Positions 1 to 11,464 of a stretch of DNA of 64,000 nt are shown here, piece after piece (positions within the stretch are counted from its first letter, which is position 1; each line of letters starts with the position of its first letter). The DNA lies in contig OZ022506.1 in NCBI GenBank assembly GCA_963989385.1, positions 64,057,434-64,121,433 on the forward strand. Reading direction: 5' to 3'. The notes beneath the pieces were generated by a model that did no database searches, was not told the DNA's origin, and saw only the letters and a list, made by a program, of their open reading frames with translations. The position numbers and the translations under genes are program-made. Source of the stretch: Ctena decussata (Eukaryota; Mollusca; Bivalvia; Lucinida; Lucinidae).

Positions 1-839
1 AGCTGTATTTTCTAATGCTTACAGATGATTCTATAGAAAAAAAAACAGAACGAAAATAAAACATAAGGAGCTACCTAGACATTACATGATTTGAACACAA
101 ATACATATATGTAACGTATATTATCGATCGTTACAGCCAAAGAGTCATTAGAAAAAATGGCAACATGTGTTTTTCCATTGTGTACCCACCACTGATGAAG
201 TTGATACATGTTGCCAAAAATTAACACGAATGTTCACGGGAATGACATATGCCCCCGGACTACTAGTGAAATTATTATGAGGATGAAATAATCTTACTGT
301 AATAAACAGATACTCTAAACTTAAGGCTACAAAAAAATTCAGGGCCTGGACCAGGTTCAGATTCTCCAACCTTTAATCGATACACAATGCCAGACTGGCG
401 TTGTCCTTGCAGCTCTACAACTAGTGGGATGATGCCAATGACGGCAAAGGGAAATCTGGCTGAAAAAATATATGTCAGAAAAGGGTGCAATTATTAGAGC
501 AAAGGCCTCTATATGGGACAGACAGATAATGTATATTAGCATTTCAGAACTTATTCTCTCAAGGGTAGCTTTAACTTAATCTATCTTGTCATCATTTGAC
601 ATAAAATTACTTCTCTTTTTACCAGTAGTTTGACCTGGGGTGGTGGCTTGACAGTTCAGCTATTTTAATCTGCAGGTTGTTAGGTCATCAGAATGCACAG
701 GTATATAAATGACCCTCCAGGTATCCATCATAATGTTTGAAGTTATTGTTTCACATAATTATGACAGCTGCTTTAATTGAGTTTTTACAGAACATCAAAA
801 CTAACATATTATAGGTTAGAGGTGGAGAGAAATCTGGCT

Positions 840-935
840 GAATGCCTGGCCTAGTGGATAGGATGTTTGCCTGTCATGTAGGGTGTCGCGGGTTCACTCT
901 CATGGGCTGCACATGTAAGATTGATTTTTTCCAGA
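840..935 (+). mobile_element. SINE fragment with tRNA-like head
   Basis: TGGCCTAGTGGATAGG resembles a Pol III A box, and GGGTTCACTCTC, about 35 bp on, a B box. The remainder is lost where an F element follows. Not a functional tRNA, since no cloverleaf can be drawn. Confidence 0.45.
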
Positions 936-939
936 TAGC

Positions 940-1178
940 GAGCCATCACTAATATGACAAAACTAACAAAGTGGTGTGTGTGCCCATCGAAGACTCAAAT
1001 CAGTCTGGGCATCCACCCAGGCTGATCGGAGTCTTAGATGTCAGTATGGACCTAGCTTATATACCTTTAGCTACCATAAGTGCAGAGCGAAGAACCTAAT
1101 CAGACTGGGCTGATGCCCAGACTGATATGAGTCCTCACTCTGTGCACATGCCACTTTGTTTTGTCCTATTGCAGCTCA
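940..1178. mobile_element. F-family element, diverged
   Basis: GAGCC...ACAAAACTAACAAAGTGG at one end, and CCACTTTGTTTTGTCC...GCAGCTC as its complement at the other. Two internal hairpins of the GGGCATCC/GGATGCCC type are present but decayed. Confidence 0.7.
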
Positions 1179-1225
1179 AATATAGAGTGCCCTGTGTCTT
1201 TCTATCCCTGTTGTTTTTGCATTCT

Positions 1226-1363
1226 GCAGGGATAAAGACTAACAGGGGCCCAGTAGCCCACAGCCCCTAAATTTTGGGCTGGGTCCCTGAAATTTTGGAG
1301 AAAATGCCCATACCCTAATGTTAAATTTTGAATTTTGGCAGTGTGGGCCCTTTATCCCTGTTC
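1226..1363. mobile_element. Small inverted-repeat element
   Basis: Ends GCAGGGATAAAG and CTTTATCCCTGTTC are near-complementary and the interior is AT-rich. Probably a short MITE; no sure target duplication. Confidence 0.35.
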
Positions 1364-1956
1364 TGGTTGGCCAGTGCACTCACAAAATACGGAGGCTCCA
1401 AGTTCGAGTAGAGCATTGGTTGTGGTTTGTGTAAGGCCCTGGAGTACATTGTATTTCTCATCATCATGGTCCAAAATGTTTAGAATACTGTTGAAATGGC
1501 TGTAGAACCGAAACCCTTCTATCCCTCTGTCGTTTATCCATGGTTTGATTATAAAACAGATAAATTTACATGTATATGTACTTGTGTTTTCAAGGATTTT
1601 CAAGTCCATACCTGCCGCGGGCGCGAAATGCCCTATTTATCTGGTATTATTTAAATTTTAAGATCTCTTGTACAGACAAAGTTGCGATAATAAAAGTGAT
1701 AAAGAGGTGTTTACATCCTGTTATGGGATATAGGAAATACCTGAGCAATGAGCTACCTAGCTGTTTTCAACAAGCGTACATTTTTATTGTACTTGAAGAA
1801 TATCGGACGATGATAATGTATCAGTTTTAAATTTGAAAAAAAAAAAAAAAAAAAATGTAAAAGAAATAGGCTCTGTGTTCTCATGTTATGCATTAAAAGT
1901 CTCTTAGAAAGGTGCATTTGAAACCATTTTGAAAACTGCAGGCTAAGGTATGTGTA

Positions 1957-2043
1957 ACATATGTTGTATCCCATCATTAGAGCTGGCTCATCATTAGAAC
2001 TGGCTCATTGAGCCAGTTCTAATGATGTGCCACAACATGTGTT
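1957..2043. repeat. Short hairpin with A-type outer stem
   Basis: ACATATGTTGT...ATCATTAGAACTGG pairs with CCAGTTCTAATGAT...ACAACATGTG. It carries the outer stem of A elements without their AGAGCTCT ends; part of one arm is duplicated. Confidence 0.55.
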
Positions 2044-2293
2044 TCAAAGTTATTATAAAAAGTCAGTTTTATGTGAAAATCTGTATGAGGTATCTTTTCA
2101 CAAGTTTCAAGTTGGGCAGAAAAATAGCATATATTATAAATGCAAAAAACGTGTTATATGATATTTTCCAGTTATGCAATAAAGATCTTGAAAGGATCTA
2201 TGGTTACTTTTGAAAGTGTTTTATTACTTCTAAGCCACGGAAATATGACTCGCATTTTTCCAAAATATTAATTTCCCGCTTCTCAGTTGCATC

Positions 2294-2420
2294 CCTCTAT
2301 ACATTGCAAGTTGGTGGCAGCCAGCACTGAGAAGTATTTTGACTAATCGAAAAGTAGCCCTCTATAGATTGCAAGTTGGTGGCCAGGTCTGAGAAAAATT
2401 TCGACTGATCGAAAGGTTGC
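2294..2420. repeat. Two-copy tandem repeat, ~65 bp
   Basis: CCCTCTATANATTGCAAGTTGGTGG begins each copy (from about 2292 and 2357), and TTGACTAATCGAAAAG / TCGACTGATCGAAAGG ends them. Confidence 0.6.
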
Positions 2421-2737
2421 TTCCCCTTAAAATGTGTCTGATCACCTTAAGCTGCTGACAGTACAGCCTGTTGTCAAGACACAAGGCTGCGTTATGGCTG
2501 ATCATGCAAATGCTTTGATTCAGAGTCAAGATCCTTATTCCATTCTTGTTAGAGTCTGCGCTGTTCTCAGAAAACTTCCTTAATAGGACAAACGAAATAA
2601 ACTGTCCATGTTTGAAAAAGGAAACCAAAAAAATTGTCTTCTCACATATTTCTTCCATAATTTTGCAAACAGAAACAACTTTTGTGACATCCTGCTTGCT
2701 CCCACAGTAGCTCTTTCATAGTGGATCTACGTTTTTA

Positions 2738-2775
2738 GAGGAGCAAATTCTTTCTTGTAAGAGTTAAACCCCTTT
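2738..2775. mobile_element. J-family half element
   Basis: GGAGCAAATTCTTTCTTG then AAGAGTT matches the right half of the J palindrome at 7687; the left arm is missing. Confidence 0.4.
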
Positions 2776-2855
2776 GAAAGGGGAGGCAATTGCCAGAAAG
2801 TGTATCTATTACAAGAAAGCGCGGTATATTATACAGATCAGCTCAGCCTACATAT

Positions 2856-3061
2856 GAGCCCCGACACGACTAGGCCAACAAAGTGGTATGTGCGTCCAGA
2901 ATAGACTCAGATCAGCCTGGGCATCCGCCCAGTCTGATCAGAGCCTTATTGCTGTCCACATGGAGCAAGCTTTGATCCTTAGCTACCATTTACTGCCAGG
3001 CTGAGCTGAGTCTTTTCTGGGCACACATGGCACTTTGTTGGTTCTGTCATGTCGCGGCTCA
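2856..3061. mobile_element. F-family element
   Basis: TGAGCCCCGACACGAC opens it and GTCATGTCGCGGCTCA closes it. The left internal hairpin (GGGCATCCGCCC) is intact; the right one is largely deleted. Confidence 0.75.
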
Positions 3062-3947
3062 TATGAAGAGCATGTCATGAAAAGGCACTGTAGGGCTTGT
3101 GTAGACTGGGAGCACTGAGGTTAACTGAAACTTCTTTGCTGTCTGATCAGTTTCTTCTATGTTCACATAATGCAGTCTTTGAATCTTGGGGAATCTGAAC
3201 AGTAAAGACTTATCAGTCTTTGCATATGAGCAGGCTGATTTGTATAGTCACTGCATGCACATGGCTAAGGGTCCTCTTTCACGAGACACCATCATATACA
3301 GTGTAATATACAGGCAAATAGCCAGCTTAACTAACTAAACAGCTCAGTGACCCAGAATAACTGTCACATGACACGGCAGGCTGGCGGTTGACAATCGCTA
3401 ACTTAGTTCCTGTATTTTATGCGTGTATAGACAGTCGAGTGGAGGTATACTTCCTATACAGTCAGTTTACCTATTGTCACACAAAGATAGACAGTGACAT
3501 TGAGGGCAAATACTTCCTATAGGTAGATCAAAATCTTCAGGGATTTTTTCTGTGTGTTGTTTCTGTTCAACATAAAAAAATCTGGATATTAGCTACTGTG
3601 GAAGTGCAGATTCTTACAGAGATCTAATTGAGAAGTATGTCATGGATTTAAAGCAAAAATATGGTAAAGTTAATAGAGCTACTGTGACTTTCGGCTTTGT
3701 GCCTTGTGTCAAGAGATGAATTAGTTTTATGACTTGAAGCATTTTACATTAATATTTGATTGTTAAACATATTTACAGTGGATATAACTAGGAAGGCACG
3801 GCTTAAGTTTCATGTAATTATGGATAATTCTGTGACCGTTTGTGATAGTCCACATGTTGGAAAATAAGTGTCTGTGGGAAACACTGGTATTAAACTTGTT
3901 ATTTTTAATACTGGTATCTTTTAATCTGATATTGCCAAAATAAGTAA

Positions 3948-4365
3948 ATGTTCATGAAAAATTACTGTGGCTCCTTCATAAAGGTTGAACCAGGTTTTAC
4001 GCCAGTGCCAGGGCCAATGCCGATTCCCGGTCCAGGTGCGTACCCGGTGATGATGCCGCGGCCTTGCGTTCCAGTTCCACTTTATCCGTTTCCCATGGAT
4101 ATTGACATGCGTCACTATGAGCCTCCGCCCCCACCGATATTAGATTTGTCTCTTAAAAGACCGCATAGATATTTACTTTCCGAGCCACCGGTTAAAAAAC
4201 CATGTCCAGACTCATTAACATTGACAATTAAAAAGCCTCGTAGAGACTCGAACTTATCCACAGTGTCAGAAGATTCCAATAACGAACAAGGACTGGATTT
4301 AACATGTCCGGACAAACAGAACAACTCTGGGAAAACATTCAAAAAGGCGCTCTTAAATAGATATA
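3948..4365 (+). CDS. Exon 1 (first visible coding exon) of the putative E74-like factor
   Basis: The frame opens at the ATG at 3948, directly after an in-frame TAA at 3945, and runs 139 codons plus one base to a strong donor, GTAAGT at 4366. Residues 11-14 read IKVE, a classic SUMO acceptor consensus (psi-K-x-E). Residues ~15-65 are Pro-rich with PGP repeats and a PPPPP run. There follow LDLSLKRP (close to, but not matching, a CtBP-binding PxDLS motif), two basic KKP segments that may form a nuclear signal (~residues 83-100), a Ser/Glu-rich patch and LDLTCP. The start is uncertain. The ATG context is weak (T at -3, T at +4), and a possible acceptor AG at 3982-3983 would make this an internal exon starting at Val13. 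It may also be an isoform-specific first exon with its own promoter. Confidence 0.72.
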
Positions 4366-4840
4366 GTAAGTGGTTTGGTTTTATTTTCTTGCAGCTGAAT
4401 TATCTAGTTATGAGACAGGTTTCTTTTTCTGCAGCCAGTTTAGATTGTATTTTATAAAACTTGAGCAACTCAAAAAGCACTCCTAATTTCCCAACATAAG
4501 GCAGTATGGAGATGTGTCGAAAAAGCAGCTAATGCAGACCCCGATTTGTAGATTTGTAAAACTAGTCCCCGGTCTTACCCTATTTTCTACATGCTTTTGG
4601 TGGTTGCTTTTAAGTCTGTAAAAAAATTGCTTTCTACAATGAACTATAGGTCCCAGTTACAGGATGAGGGATTTTTTTCTGCAGTAACTCCTAGAATTGA
4701 ACAAGGATTTTCTTTTAATAATCACATTGCATAATGTCATCAGAAGAATAATGGATATTTTATTTAATATTTTTCGCAGTTTCTTCAGAAATATATAAAA
4801 TAATAAATTTTAAGTTTGCACTGACCATGTAATATATGAT

Positions 4841-4980
4841 AGGTGATTCTGAAAGAAGACGGTTGAATAAAAACGGGGGCCCATTTTTATAGCAGCCTCA
4901 TTCACATTTTAGGTGATTCTGAAAGAAGACGGTTGAATAAAAACGGGGGCTCATTTTTATAGCAGCCTCATTCACATTTT
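4841..4980. repeat. Tandem duplication, 2 x 70 bp
   Basis: AGGTGATTCTGAAAGAAGAC begins at 4841 and again at 4911; the copies differ at one base. The tail of each copy merges into the following satellite. Confidence 0.85.
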
Positions 4981-5431
4981 AAAACACTGACATCTCATTT
5001 TTATAGCAGCATCATTTACAGCCTTCTAAAACACAGACATCTCATTTTTATAGCAGCCTCATTCACATTTTAAAACACTGACATCTCATTTTTATAGCAG
5101 CATCATTTACAGCCTTCTAAAACACAGACATCTCATTTTTATAGCAGCCTCATTCACAGCCTGCTAAAACACCCTGATCTTGTTATAGCAGCATCATTCA
5201 CAGCCTACTAAAACACCCTGATCTTGTTATAGCAGCGTCATTCACAGCCTACTAAAACACCCTGACATCTTACTCTAGCAGCCTCATTGACAGCCTGCTA
5301 AAACACAGATATCCTGTTACAGTTACACACAAACAGGCTCTAGCATCTTGTTATAGCAGCCTCATCTGCAGCCTGCTAAAATTCCCTGACATCTCATTTT
5401 TATAACAGCCTCATTCACAACCGGCTAAAAC
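4981..5431. repeat. Satellite array, ~55-bp unit
   Basis: Repeats of TTATAGCAGCCTCATTCACA then GCCTGCTAAAACACCCTGAT. It is split by the palindromic element at 5432-5764 and resumes at 5765-5862. Confidence 0.8.
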
Positions 5432-5764
5432 CACAGGGTATAATTGATTCCGCCAATTTTCACTTCCTGCAGAGACTGTCCATCATATTTGGCTTCCGCC
5501 GAGACTGTCCGCGAACTCTTGCTTCCTGCAGAGACTACTGTCCTCGAAAAATGGCTTCCTGCCGAGACTGTCCGCGTGATTCTGCTTCCTGCCGAGAGCC
5601 TCGGCAGGAAGCAGAATCACGCGGACAGTCTCTGCAGGAAGTCATTTATCATGTACAGAAGTCTCGGCAGGAAGCAAAAGTTCGCGGACAGTCTTGGCGG
5701 AAGCCAAATATGATGTACAGTCTCTGCAGGAAGCGAAAATTAGCGGAATCGATTATACCCTGTG
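5432..5764. mobile_element. Palindromic TIR element inserted in the satellite
   Basis: CACAGGGTATAATTGATTCC at the left pairs with GGAATCGATTATACCCTGTG at the right. Inside, the motif CTTCCTGCAGAGACTGTCC and its complement recur about every 40 bp, folding into one long hairpin. AAAAC lies directly outside both ends and fits a 5-bp target duplication of the satellite unit. No ORF of interest. Confidence 0.8.
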
Positions 5765-5862
5765 AAAACACCCTGATATCTTGTTATAGCTGTGTCATTT
5801 ACATTCTGCTAAACCATCCTGACATTGGATTATAGCAGCCTCATTTACAGCCTGCTAAAACA
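5765..5862. repeat. Satellite array, continuation
   Basis: AAAACACCCTGATATCTTGT... continues the unit of 4981-5431 after the insertion, then fades into unique sequence. Confidence 0.75.
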
Positions 5863-5884
5863 ATCCACTTGCCGAAGCTATCAG

Positions 5885-5936
5885 ATACCCAACTTCCTCT
5901 CTTCTTCCAAATACCCAACTTCCTCTCTTCTTCCAA
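5885..5936. repeat. Tandem duplication, 2 x 26 bp
   Basis: ATACCCAACTTCCTCTCTTC then TTCCAA, twice without a mismatch. Confidence 0.85.
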
Positions 5937-6577
5937 AAACACTTTTGATTCAAAAGGATATGTTTAGTAAAGTTCAGATACCAAAGGAAAAAACAAAAAA
6001 AGTCTTATTAGGCTTAATTGCAGTTCTTTTGTAAACGCTTTAAATTTTCTTCCTGTTTTGTTTAATGTCCTCAAATGTTAATCGCTTAAGCGCTAATGGT
6101 TTTCTTTGTCAAGTGAGCCTTGTGTTTCCTGTAATTTCAATTGTTATCGGAAATAAGTATTTCGGCAATAGAAACTTTTTTGTACATAACATAGCATTTC
6201 ACTTCCCTGTATTCGTAATGTTTAGGGGATAAAAGGATAAAATTACATTACAAAGATTAAAAAAGTTTTTAAGTTTTCCCATTTTGAAATATAGACCTTA
6301 TACTTTATGTAATGGACCATTATGCAAATATAATAATTTTTGAAAATACGATAAACACTTACCTTATTAGTCCTTATAAACACCCCCTGCTTCTTTTTCA
6401 AAATGTTATATTGACTTGCCAACATTCGTCTTTTCCATCAAGGGGAATGACATGAATTTCTGTTTGCTTCTTGGGCACATTGTATGTCTTCCACATGGGG
6501 TCTAGTCTTCAGGGAAAGAATTTGCTTCTAGACCACTATTGAGAAGGGAGGCCAAAAAAAAGGAAAATAGTATAATT

Positions 6578-6781
6578 CAGAGCTCTAGATAAGAGGGAGT
6601 ATTTGATGATAATTAAGGATAATTTTTCTTATTTCTCATCAAAACCATATGTTGTGACTCCTCATCTGAACCGTCTCGTCGAGACGGTTCAGATGAGGGG
6701 ATCACAACGTATGTTTTTATGCAGAATTAACAAAAATTATCCCTAATTATCACCAAATACTTCCTCTTATCTAGAGCTCTG
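6578..6781. mobile_element. A-family hairpin MITE
   Basis: Reference copy. CAGAGCTCTAGATAAGAGGG ... GAACCGTCTCG | CGAGACGGTTC ... CTTATCTAGAGCTCTG. Both ends are flanked by ATAATT. The arms pair over most of ~200 bp, with a near-perfect central stem around CTCATCTGAACCGTCTCG. No coding capacity. Confidence 0.9.
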
Positions 6782-6849
6782 ATAATTGCTGTATCAGAAA
6801 GTATGTCCATTCACCATAATAGGGTAACTGCTAGAAACAAAGCAAAACC

Positions 6850-7062
6850 GTTAACCCATAAAGTGCCAAAAGTGAAAATTTTTGAATTTGCAAACAGTGT
6901 AGATCCAGATGAGGTGGCTCATAATGAGCCACCTCATCTGGATCTACACTGTTTGCCCAATAGTCTTTGAATTCTCAATAGAATATAGCTTGGACAAAAC
7001 ATTTTTTGAAATTTCTGCAGACGTAAATTTTGTCGTCTGCTTTTTGGCCCATTAAGGGTTAA
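6850..7062. mobile_element. D-family MITE
   Basis: Reference copy. Ends GTTAACCCATAAAGTGCC and GGCCCATTAAGGGTTAA are complementary and begin with TTAA, as in piggyBac-type insertions. A central stem GTAGATCCAGATGAGGTGGC pairs with GCCACCTCATCTGGATCTAC. One side carries GTCGTCTGCTTTTTGG. Confidence 0.85.
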
Positions 7063-7686
7063 AGTCTTCGTGTGCAAGAAAGGGAGAAATTATCGGGTAG
7101 GTGTTGCACTTGCATAAGTTTCAGTTTGATATCGATTTCGAGAAAATTTACCAGAAAAAAAAATGAAAGTCTCTGTTACACAAGTTTCAGTTTGATATCA
7201 GTTTTGGAGAAAAATGAAAAAAGAAATAAAGAAAAAAATATAGAGACACTCCTTTTGATTGTTTCGTACATATGTAGATGAGTTCTAGGAAAGCAAAATC
7301 AAAACATGCCCACCTTTTCCTTTCGAAATGTTTGTAAAAGTGCAAAGAAATTAGCGCGAGTAATGGTAACAATAAATTACGTAAACTTTTGTTGACATCC
7401 TGTTGATGACTGTGTTAGGAAGTGACACGGGTTAGGACAGCGGTTTGCCGCTGGCTCGATTTAAACCGACAGTACACCTGTCTTTAAAACAGGAGACAGT
7501 TTGAAGATTTTATCAGGTATATCAGACAAAATATTATTACCCTATTTAGCCAGTATATTTGGACATCAAATGTTTTTATGATGGACTACCCCATATATAT
7601 CTGAATTTGAATGTTTTCATGGGTACACTTGCAGTAGAAACAGTTTTGCCATTTTCTTTTTTGCCTCCCTTTTCAATGGGGATCAG

Positions 7687-7738
7687 CTCTTAAAAGAAAG
7701 AATTTGCTCCTCTAGGAGCAAATTCTTTCCTTTGAGAG
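7687..7738. mobile_element. J-family palindrome
   Basis: CTCTTAAAAGAAAGAATTTG pairs with CAAATTCTTTCCTTTGAGAG around CTCCTCTAGGAG. Flanking CCTCCCTTTTCAATGGGG suggests that a larger element surrounds it. Confidence 0.65.
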
Positions 7739-8321
7739 TAGATCCCTTTATGATCCAATGAAGTTAACAGGAAGTCACTAATAATACTGTAGTCCTTTGA
7801 AAAAAAAAGGGATGGTATATGCATACACTTCAAAATGTGCAGACTTTTCTGCTCCAAAGGCCATTCTAGAGTCTTCAGTTTTTGTTTGAATGGTGTTTCC
7901 AAATTAGTATCTTAAGTAAATGGTCTTAGACTGGAAAATAAAACTAATATTTATCCAAAATATTGTGATACGTTGACGGTAATATGTTGTGCTACAAAAC
8001 TTGCGGCCATAACATAATGCCTTATTGGGAAAATTCTGTCCCAGAATGCCGTAAAATTTTCTGCATTTAATTCTGCCTACGGTATTTTAAATTCCTTTAA
8101 ATAAAAATATGATAATGTTGATTACTGCGTGGGAACTAGTTCAAATTGTGAGCGTGGAATTTTTCTGCAGAAACCTGTTAAGAGAGAGACTTTCTGTATT
8201 TCCTGTAAATATTTGGACAGAGGTTCATCATGAACAAATACTTAGTGTGGACTCGGATCAAGATTTTTCAAATCTCTTTGCCTTTAGACTCTGTCAAATA
8301 ATTCTTTAGTTTTAGAATATG

Positions 8322-8519
8322 GTTACCCTCAACAGGCCAAAAAAAGCAGACAACAAAACTTAAGTCTGCAAGATATAAAAATTTGTTCCGTCCAAGCTAT
8401 CATAATGAGCATTTATAAACTAGAGGACAAACAGCGTAGATCCAAATGAGGCGGCTCATGATGAGCCGCCTCTTCTGGATCAACTCTGTTTGCAAATTTA
8501 TTTTTGGTGTGTTAAGTAT
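8322..8519. mobile_element. D-family MITE, diverged
   Basis: CCAAAAAAAGCAGACAACAA ... TAGATCCAAATGAGGCGGCTCATGATGAGCCGCC ... TTTGCAAATTTATTTTTGGTG. Opposite orientation to 6850; outer TTAA ends are eroded. Confidence 0.75.
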
Positions 8520-8780
8520 TAAGTGCAGTAATTATGAAGTTTTCCAAATATTTAAGTTAATTGAAGAAATGCGATGCTGTTGCACTTTAATTGCACAAAA
8601 TTTATTCGATTTATAATGGTCGTTAGCTGTTTTGACATGGAATCCTCAATATGGTGTATTGATGAACTGAAAGACCAAACCATTCACTCGAATTTTTCCT
8701 TTTTCATAAGCAAATTGAGTCATTTATAATTCATTGTTATGTTCAGTTTCAATGGACGTCAGTAGAGAAAAAGAAAGATA

Positions 8781-9127
8781 CCATATTCGACCTTATTAGC
8801 GCACTGTGCGCTTAACTTTTTCAAAATGGCGGCAAATACTTGTAGTAAACTTTCTTTATTATAAGGGCATATTTTGAAGCATTATAAAATTATTAAACGA
8901 AACAAAATAATGGTTACAGACATTGGAGAAAAGCTGCTTATAGTCATAGAAGGAAAGAGAAGCTTTGCCAGTGAAAACTGAAAGATACTATACCATCTTT
9001 AGCCCTTTTGAACAAGCAAATAAAGGAATACACAAGTAAAAACATTGTGCGCTTATAGTAATTATGCCTCGGGAATTACCATCTTGTGCCCTTATTGGGG
9101 CATGTGCGCTAATTAGGTTGAATACGG
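8781..9127. mobile_element. Mariner-like MITE with TA target duplication
   Basis: CCATATTCGACCTTATTAGC at the left pairs with GCTAATTAGGTTGAATACGG at the right, and TA flanks both ends. The 347-bp interior includes GCGCACTGTGCGC near one end and has no ORF. Confidence 0.75.
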
Positions 9128-9247
9128 TAAAATTTAATAGACTGGAGCATTAGATTGTTGATGTCACATTATTTAGTTTTAGTTGAAAACTTATACCTGA
9201 GTGTGTCTGTGAGAGCTTACCTGTGGGTGGGGAGATTGTCTTTGTAT

Positions 9248-9274
9248 GTGTGTGTGTGGGGGGGGGGGGGGGGG
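9248..9274 (+). repeat. GT run followed by a 17-G homopolymer
   Basis: (GT)n leads into G17 at 9258-9274, then TTGGTGGTGGGGG. Capable of G-quadruplex formation on the + strand. Confidence 0.9.
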
Positions 9275-9728
9275 ATTGGTGGTGGGGGAGAGGGTTTGTA
9301 GTTTATATGGGGCATAGATCTGCAGACACACTTGTAAATATTTTTTAGATTCTTCTTATGGCTTATGAAAATGGAGTAAGTTCAGTAATTGTGTTGTTTT
9401 TAAAATGGACGTCATGCGATACAAATGTCATATTAAAGAATATGATAATTTTGGTGTGAAATTACATACATGACAGTCGGTATAGGATGTTGATCATCAA
9501 ACTGCGGTATTTATATTTACAAACGATGCAGCTTGTGTGTCTCAAAGTCGGTTTTAATGACAGTTTGTTCATAAGTGAAATATTTTTATATTTGAACAAC
9601 GCGTCAAGAAAAGGCAACAAACCAAAGGCAACGACCAGCGATATTTGGACCAGCTTGCATGTCCATCTTACTAATTAGATGCTTAGCTGTATACTTTTTA
9701 GATTGCTCACAATACACAGATTGTTCTT

Positions 9729-9795
9729 GCGAACAGTGATGCCTCAGGTCAGCCTGTGCATCTGCACAGGCTGATCTGAGTCATCTCTGTTTGCA
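9729..9795. mobile_element. C-family hairpin, CTGTGCATCTGCACAG tip
   Basis: GCGAACAGTGATGCCTCAGG ... CCTGTGCATCTGCACAGG ... TCATCTCTGTTTGC. Outer stem of C type with a different apical stem. Confidence 0.75.
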
Positions 9796-10383
9796 TATGC
9801 TCTAAGGCAGTTTTTTCTCACCGATTAAAGAGGCTTATTTAGGTTCGTAACCTCAACGTAAAAAACAATATAGGCGGCAATATTAGATTACTCGTTTTCA
9901 GATTCAGCAAAATGACAAATAATTCATTTATGATGTTTTGCACGTACATTAAATTGTGTATGCGCCTACGCGGCAGTGTTATTCCATTATTTTTATGTTT
10001 TCAAAGGGGAATAACTTTTCTTAAGTGAAAACAGGCTGAATGTACATACATGCCATAAGAACCTTTTTAAAGACATGGCTCAGATGATGTATTGAATAAA
10101 ACATAGCCATTTATTTTAAGCAGGCCTGAAAGCAGACTTTTAAAAAAGGGGTGGGTGGGTACAAACGCTCTGAAAACCAAAATTCTGTGGCCATTTTCAA
10201 GGAGTGTAAACCCAGTTTCTGACAGAAAACTGCACGATTTTGAAATTATTTGTCCATTTTGAGTGGGGGTGCATCACACTCTCCGATCACCTCTGATTAC
10301 AGGGCTGATGAACATGTTCATTAATTTTTGCTTCCACCATAATGGGGAGTCAGTGAAAAATTGTCTTGAATTCAATCGGATCA

Positions 10384-10950
10384 TGGCTTTAAGTAGCTGT
10401 TCTGTAATAGTTGTCTTCAGTTGCTGTCTCTATAAAATAACCATGTAATCATAAAGGTGTTATTGTTTTACTGCATGTCTCAAAGCCAACAAACATTACA
10501 TGGTGTCAGAAGTGGGATAAGACCCATGATTCTGTGTGTATGGCTCTTTAAGTAGTTGTTCTGTAATAGTTGTCTTCAGTAGCTGTCTCTATAAAATAAC
10601 CATATAACCATAAAGGCGTTGTTTTTTACTGCATGTCTCAAAGCCAACAAACATTACATGGTGTCAGAAGTGGGATAGTAACCCATGATTCTGTTATGTG
10701 GCTCTTTAGTAGTTGTTCTTTAATGTTTGTCTTTAGTAGTTGTCTATATAGAATAACCATGTAACCATAAAGGTGTTATTATTTTTCTGCATGTCTCAAA
10801 GCCCACAAACATGACATGGTGTCAGAAGTGGGATACAAACCCATGATTCTGTGTGTGTGGCTCTTTAAATAGTTGTTCTGTAATAGTTGTCTTCAGTAGT
10901 TGTCTGTATAAAATAATCGTGTTACCATAAAGGTGTTAAGGTTTTACTAC
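10384..10950. repeat. Tandem array, ~158-bp unit, about 3.6 copies
   Basis: GGCTCTTTAAGTAGTTGTTC recurs at about 10384, 10541, 10699 and 10858. Each unit includes AACATTACATGGTGTCAG and AAGTGGGAT. No conserved ORF runs through the units. Confidence 0.85.
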
Positions 10951-11304
10951 AATAAAACATTACAACAGTCATACGTTGCTTTTTTCATAGTAATGGTTTT
11001 GGATTAAAAATCTGCCTATGGGGATGCTTGAAAAAAGCACTGCTACATACACACTGACAGCCATCTGGTGCATTACTGACACAGCGAAGATGAGGAAATT
11101 AATACTGCTAAGATCAGGAAATTAATATTTGTCATCCTGTATAGCTATTTCAAGAAGTCTGTTTAGTTCAGATAGGATTACTTGTCTTGAATATGATATC
11201 TTAGGTCACCATATTTTCATAATCTTTTGTTCTACATTAAAAGTGCAAACATATTTCTTTCATATGTAACTGCATCAGATTACCTTAAAAGCTTTGCTCC
11301 ATGT

Positions 11305-11464
11305 AAGAAAGGGTATGATAATTAGCAATAATTTTCCAATCTCTGCATGAAAACATAAGCTGTGACTACTCATTAGAGCAGACTCAGTGAGGCAGTTCAA
11401 ATAAGGGGTCACAACTTACAATTTCATCAGATTTATCCTCAAAATGCTGCTTTTTCAGGAGCTC
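11305..11464. mobile_element. Degenerate A-family hairpin
   Basis: TGATAATTAGCAATAATTTT, AACATAAGCTGTGACTACTC, AGGGGTCACAACTTA and a closing GGAGCTC follow the A layout with many substitutions. Confidence 0.55.

Larger units (their letters stand above)
1..3947. other. Upstream flank or earlier intron
   Basis: No convincing exon is seen. Short ORFs here have no recognisable similarity. Identified repeats are listed separately; the rest, notably 1-837, 1364-1956, 2421-2737 and 3062-3947, shows nothing I can name. A promoter for exon 1 may lie in 3062-3947, but no clear core element was found. Confidence 0.5.

Noticed and set aside
4129..4155. CtBP-binding motif in exon 1 (ILDLSLK)
   Set aside because: Lacks the Pro at the right spacing for PxDLS; noted only as a near match.
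4981..5862. CRISPR-like repeat/spacer array
   Set aside because: Units are contiguous degenerate satellite copies in a eukaryotic intron, with no unique spacers of constant length.
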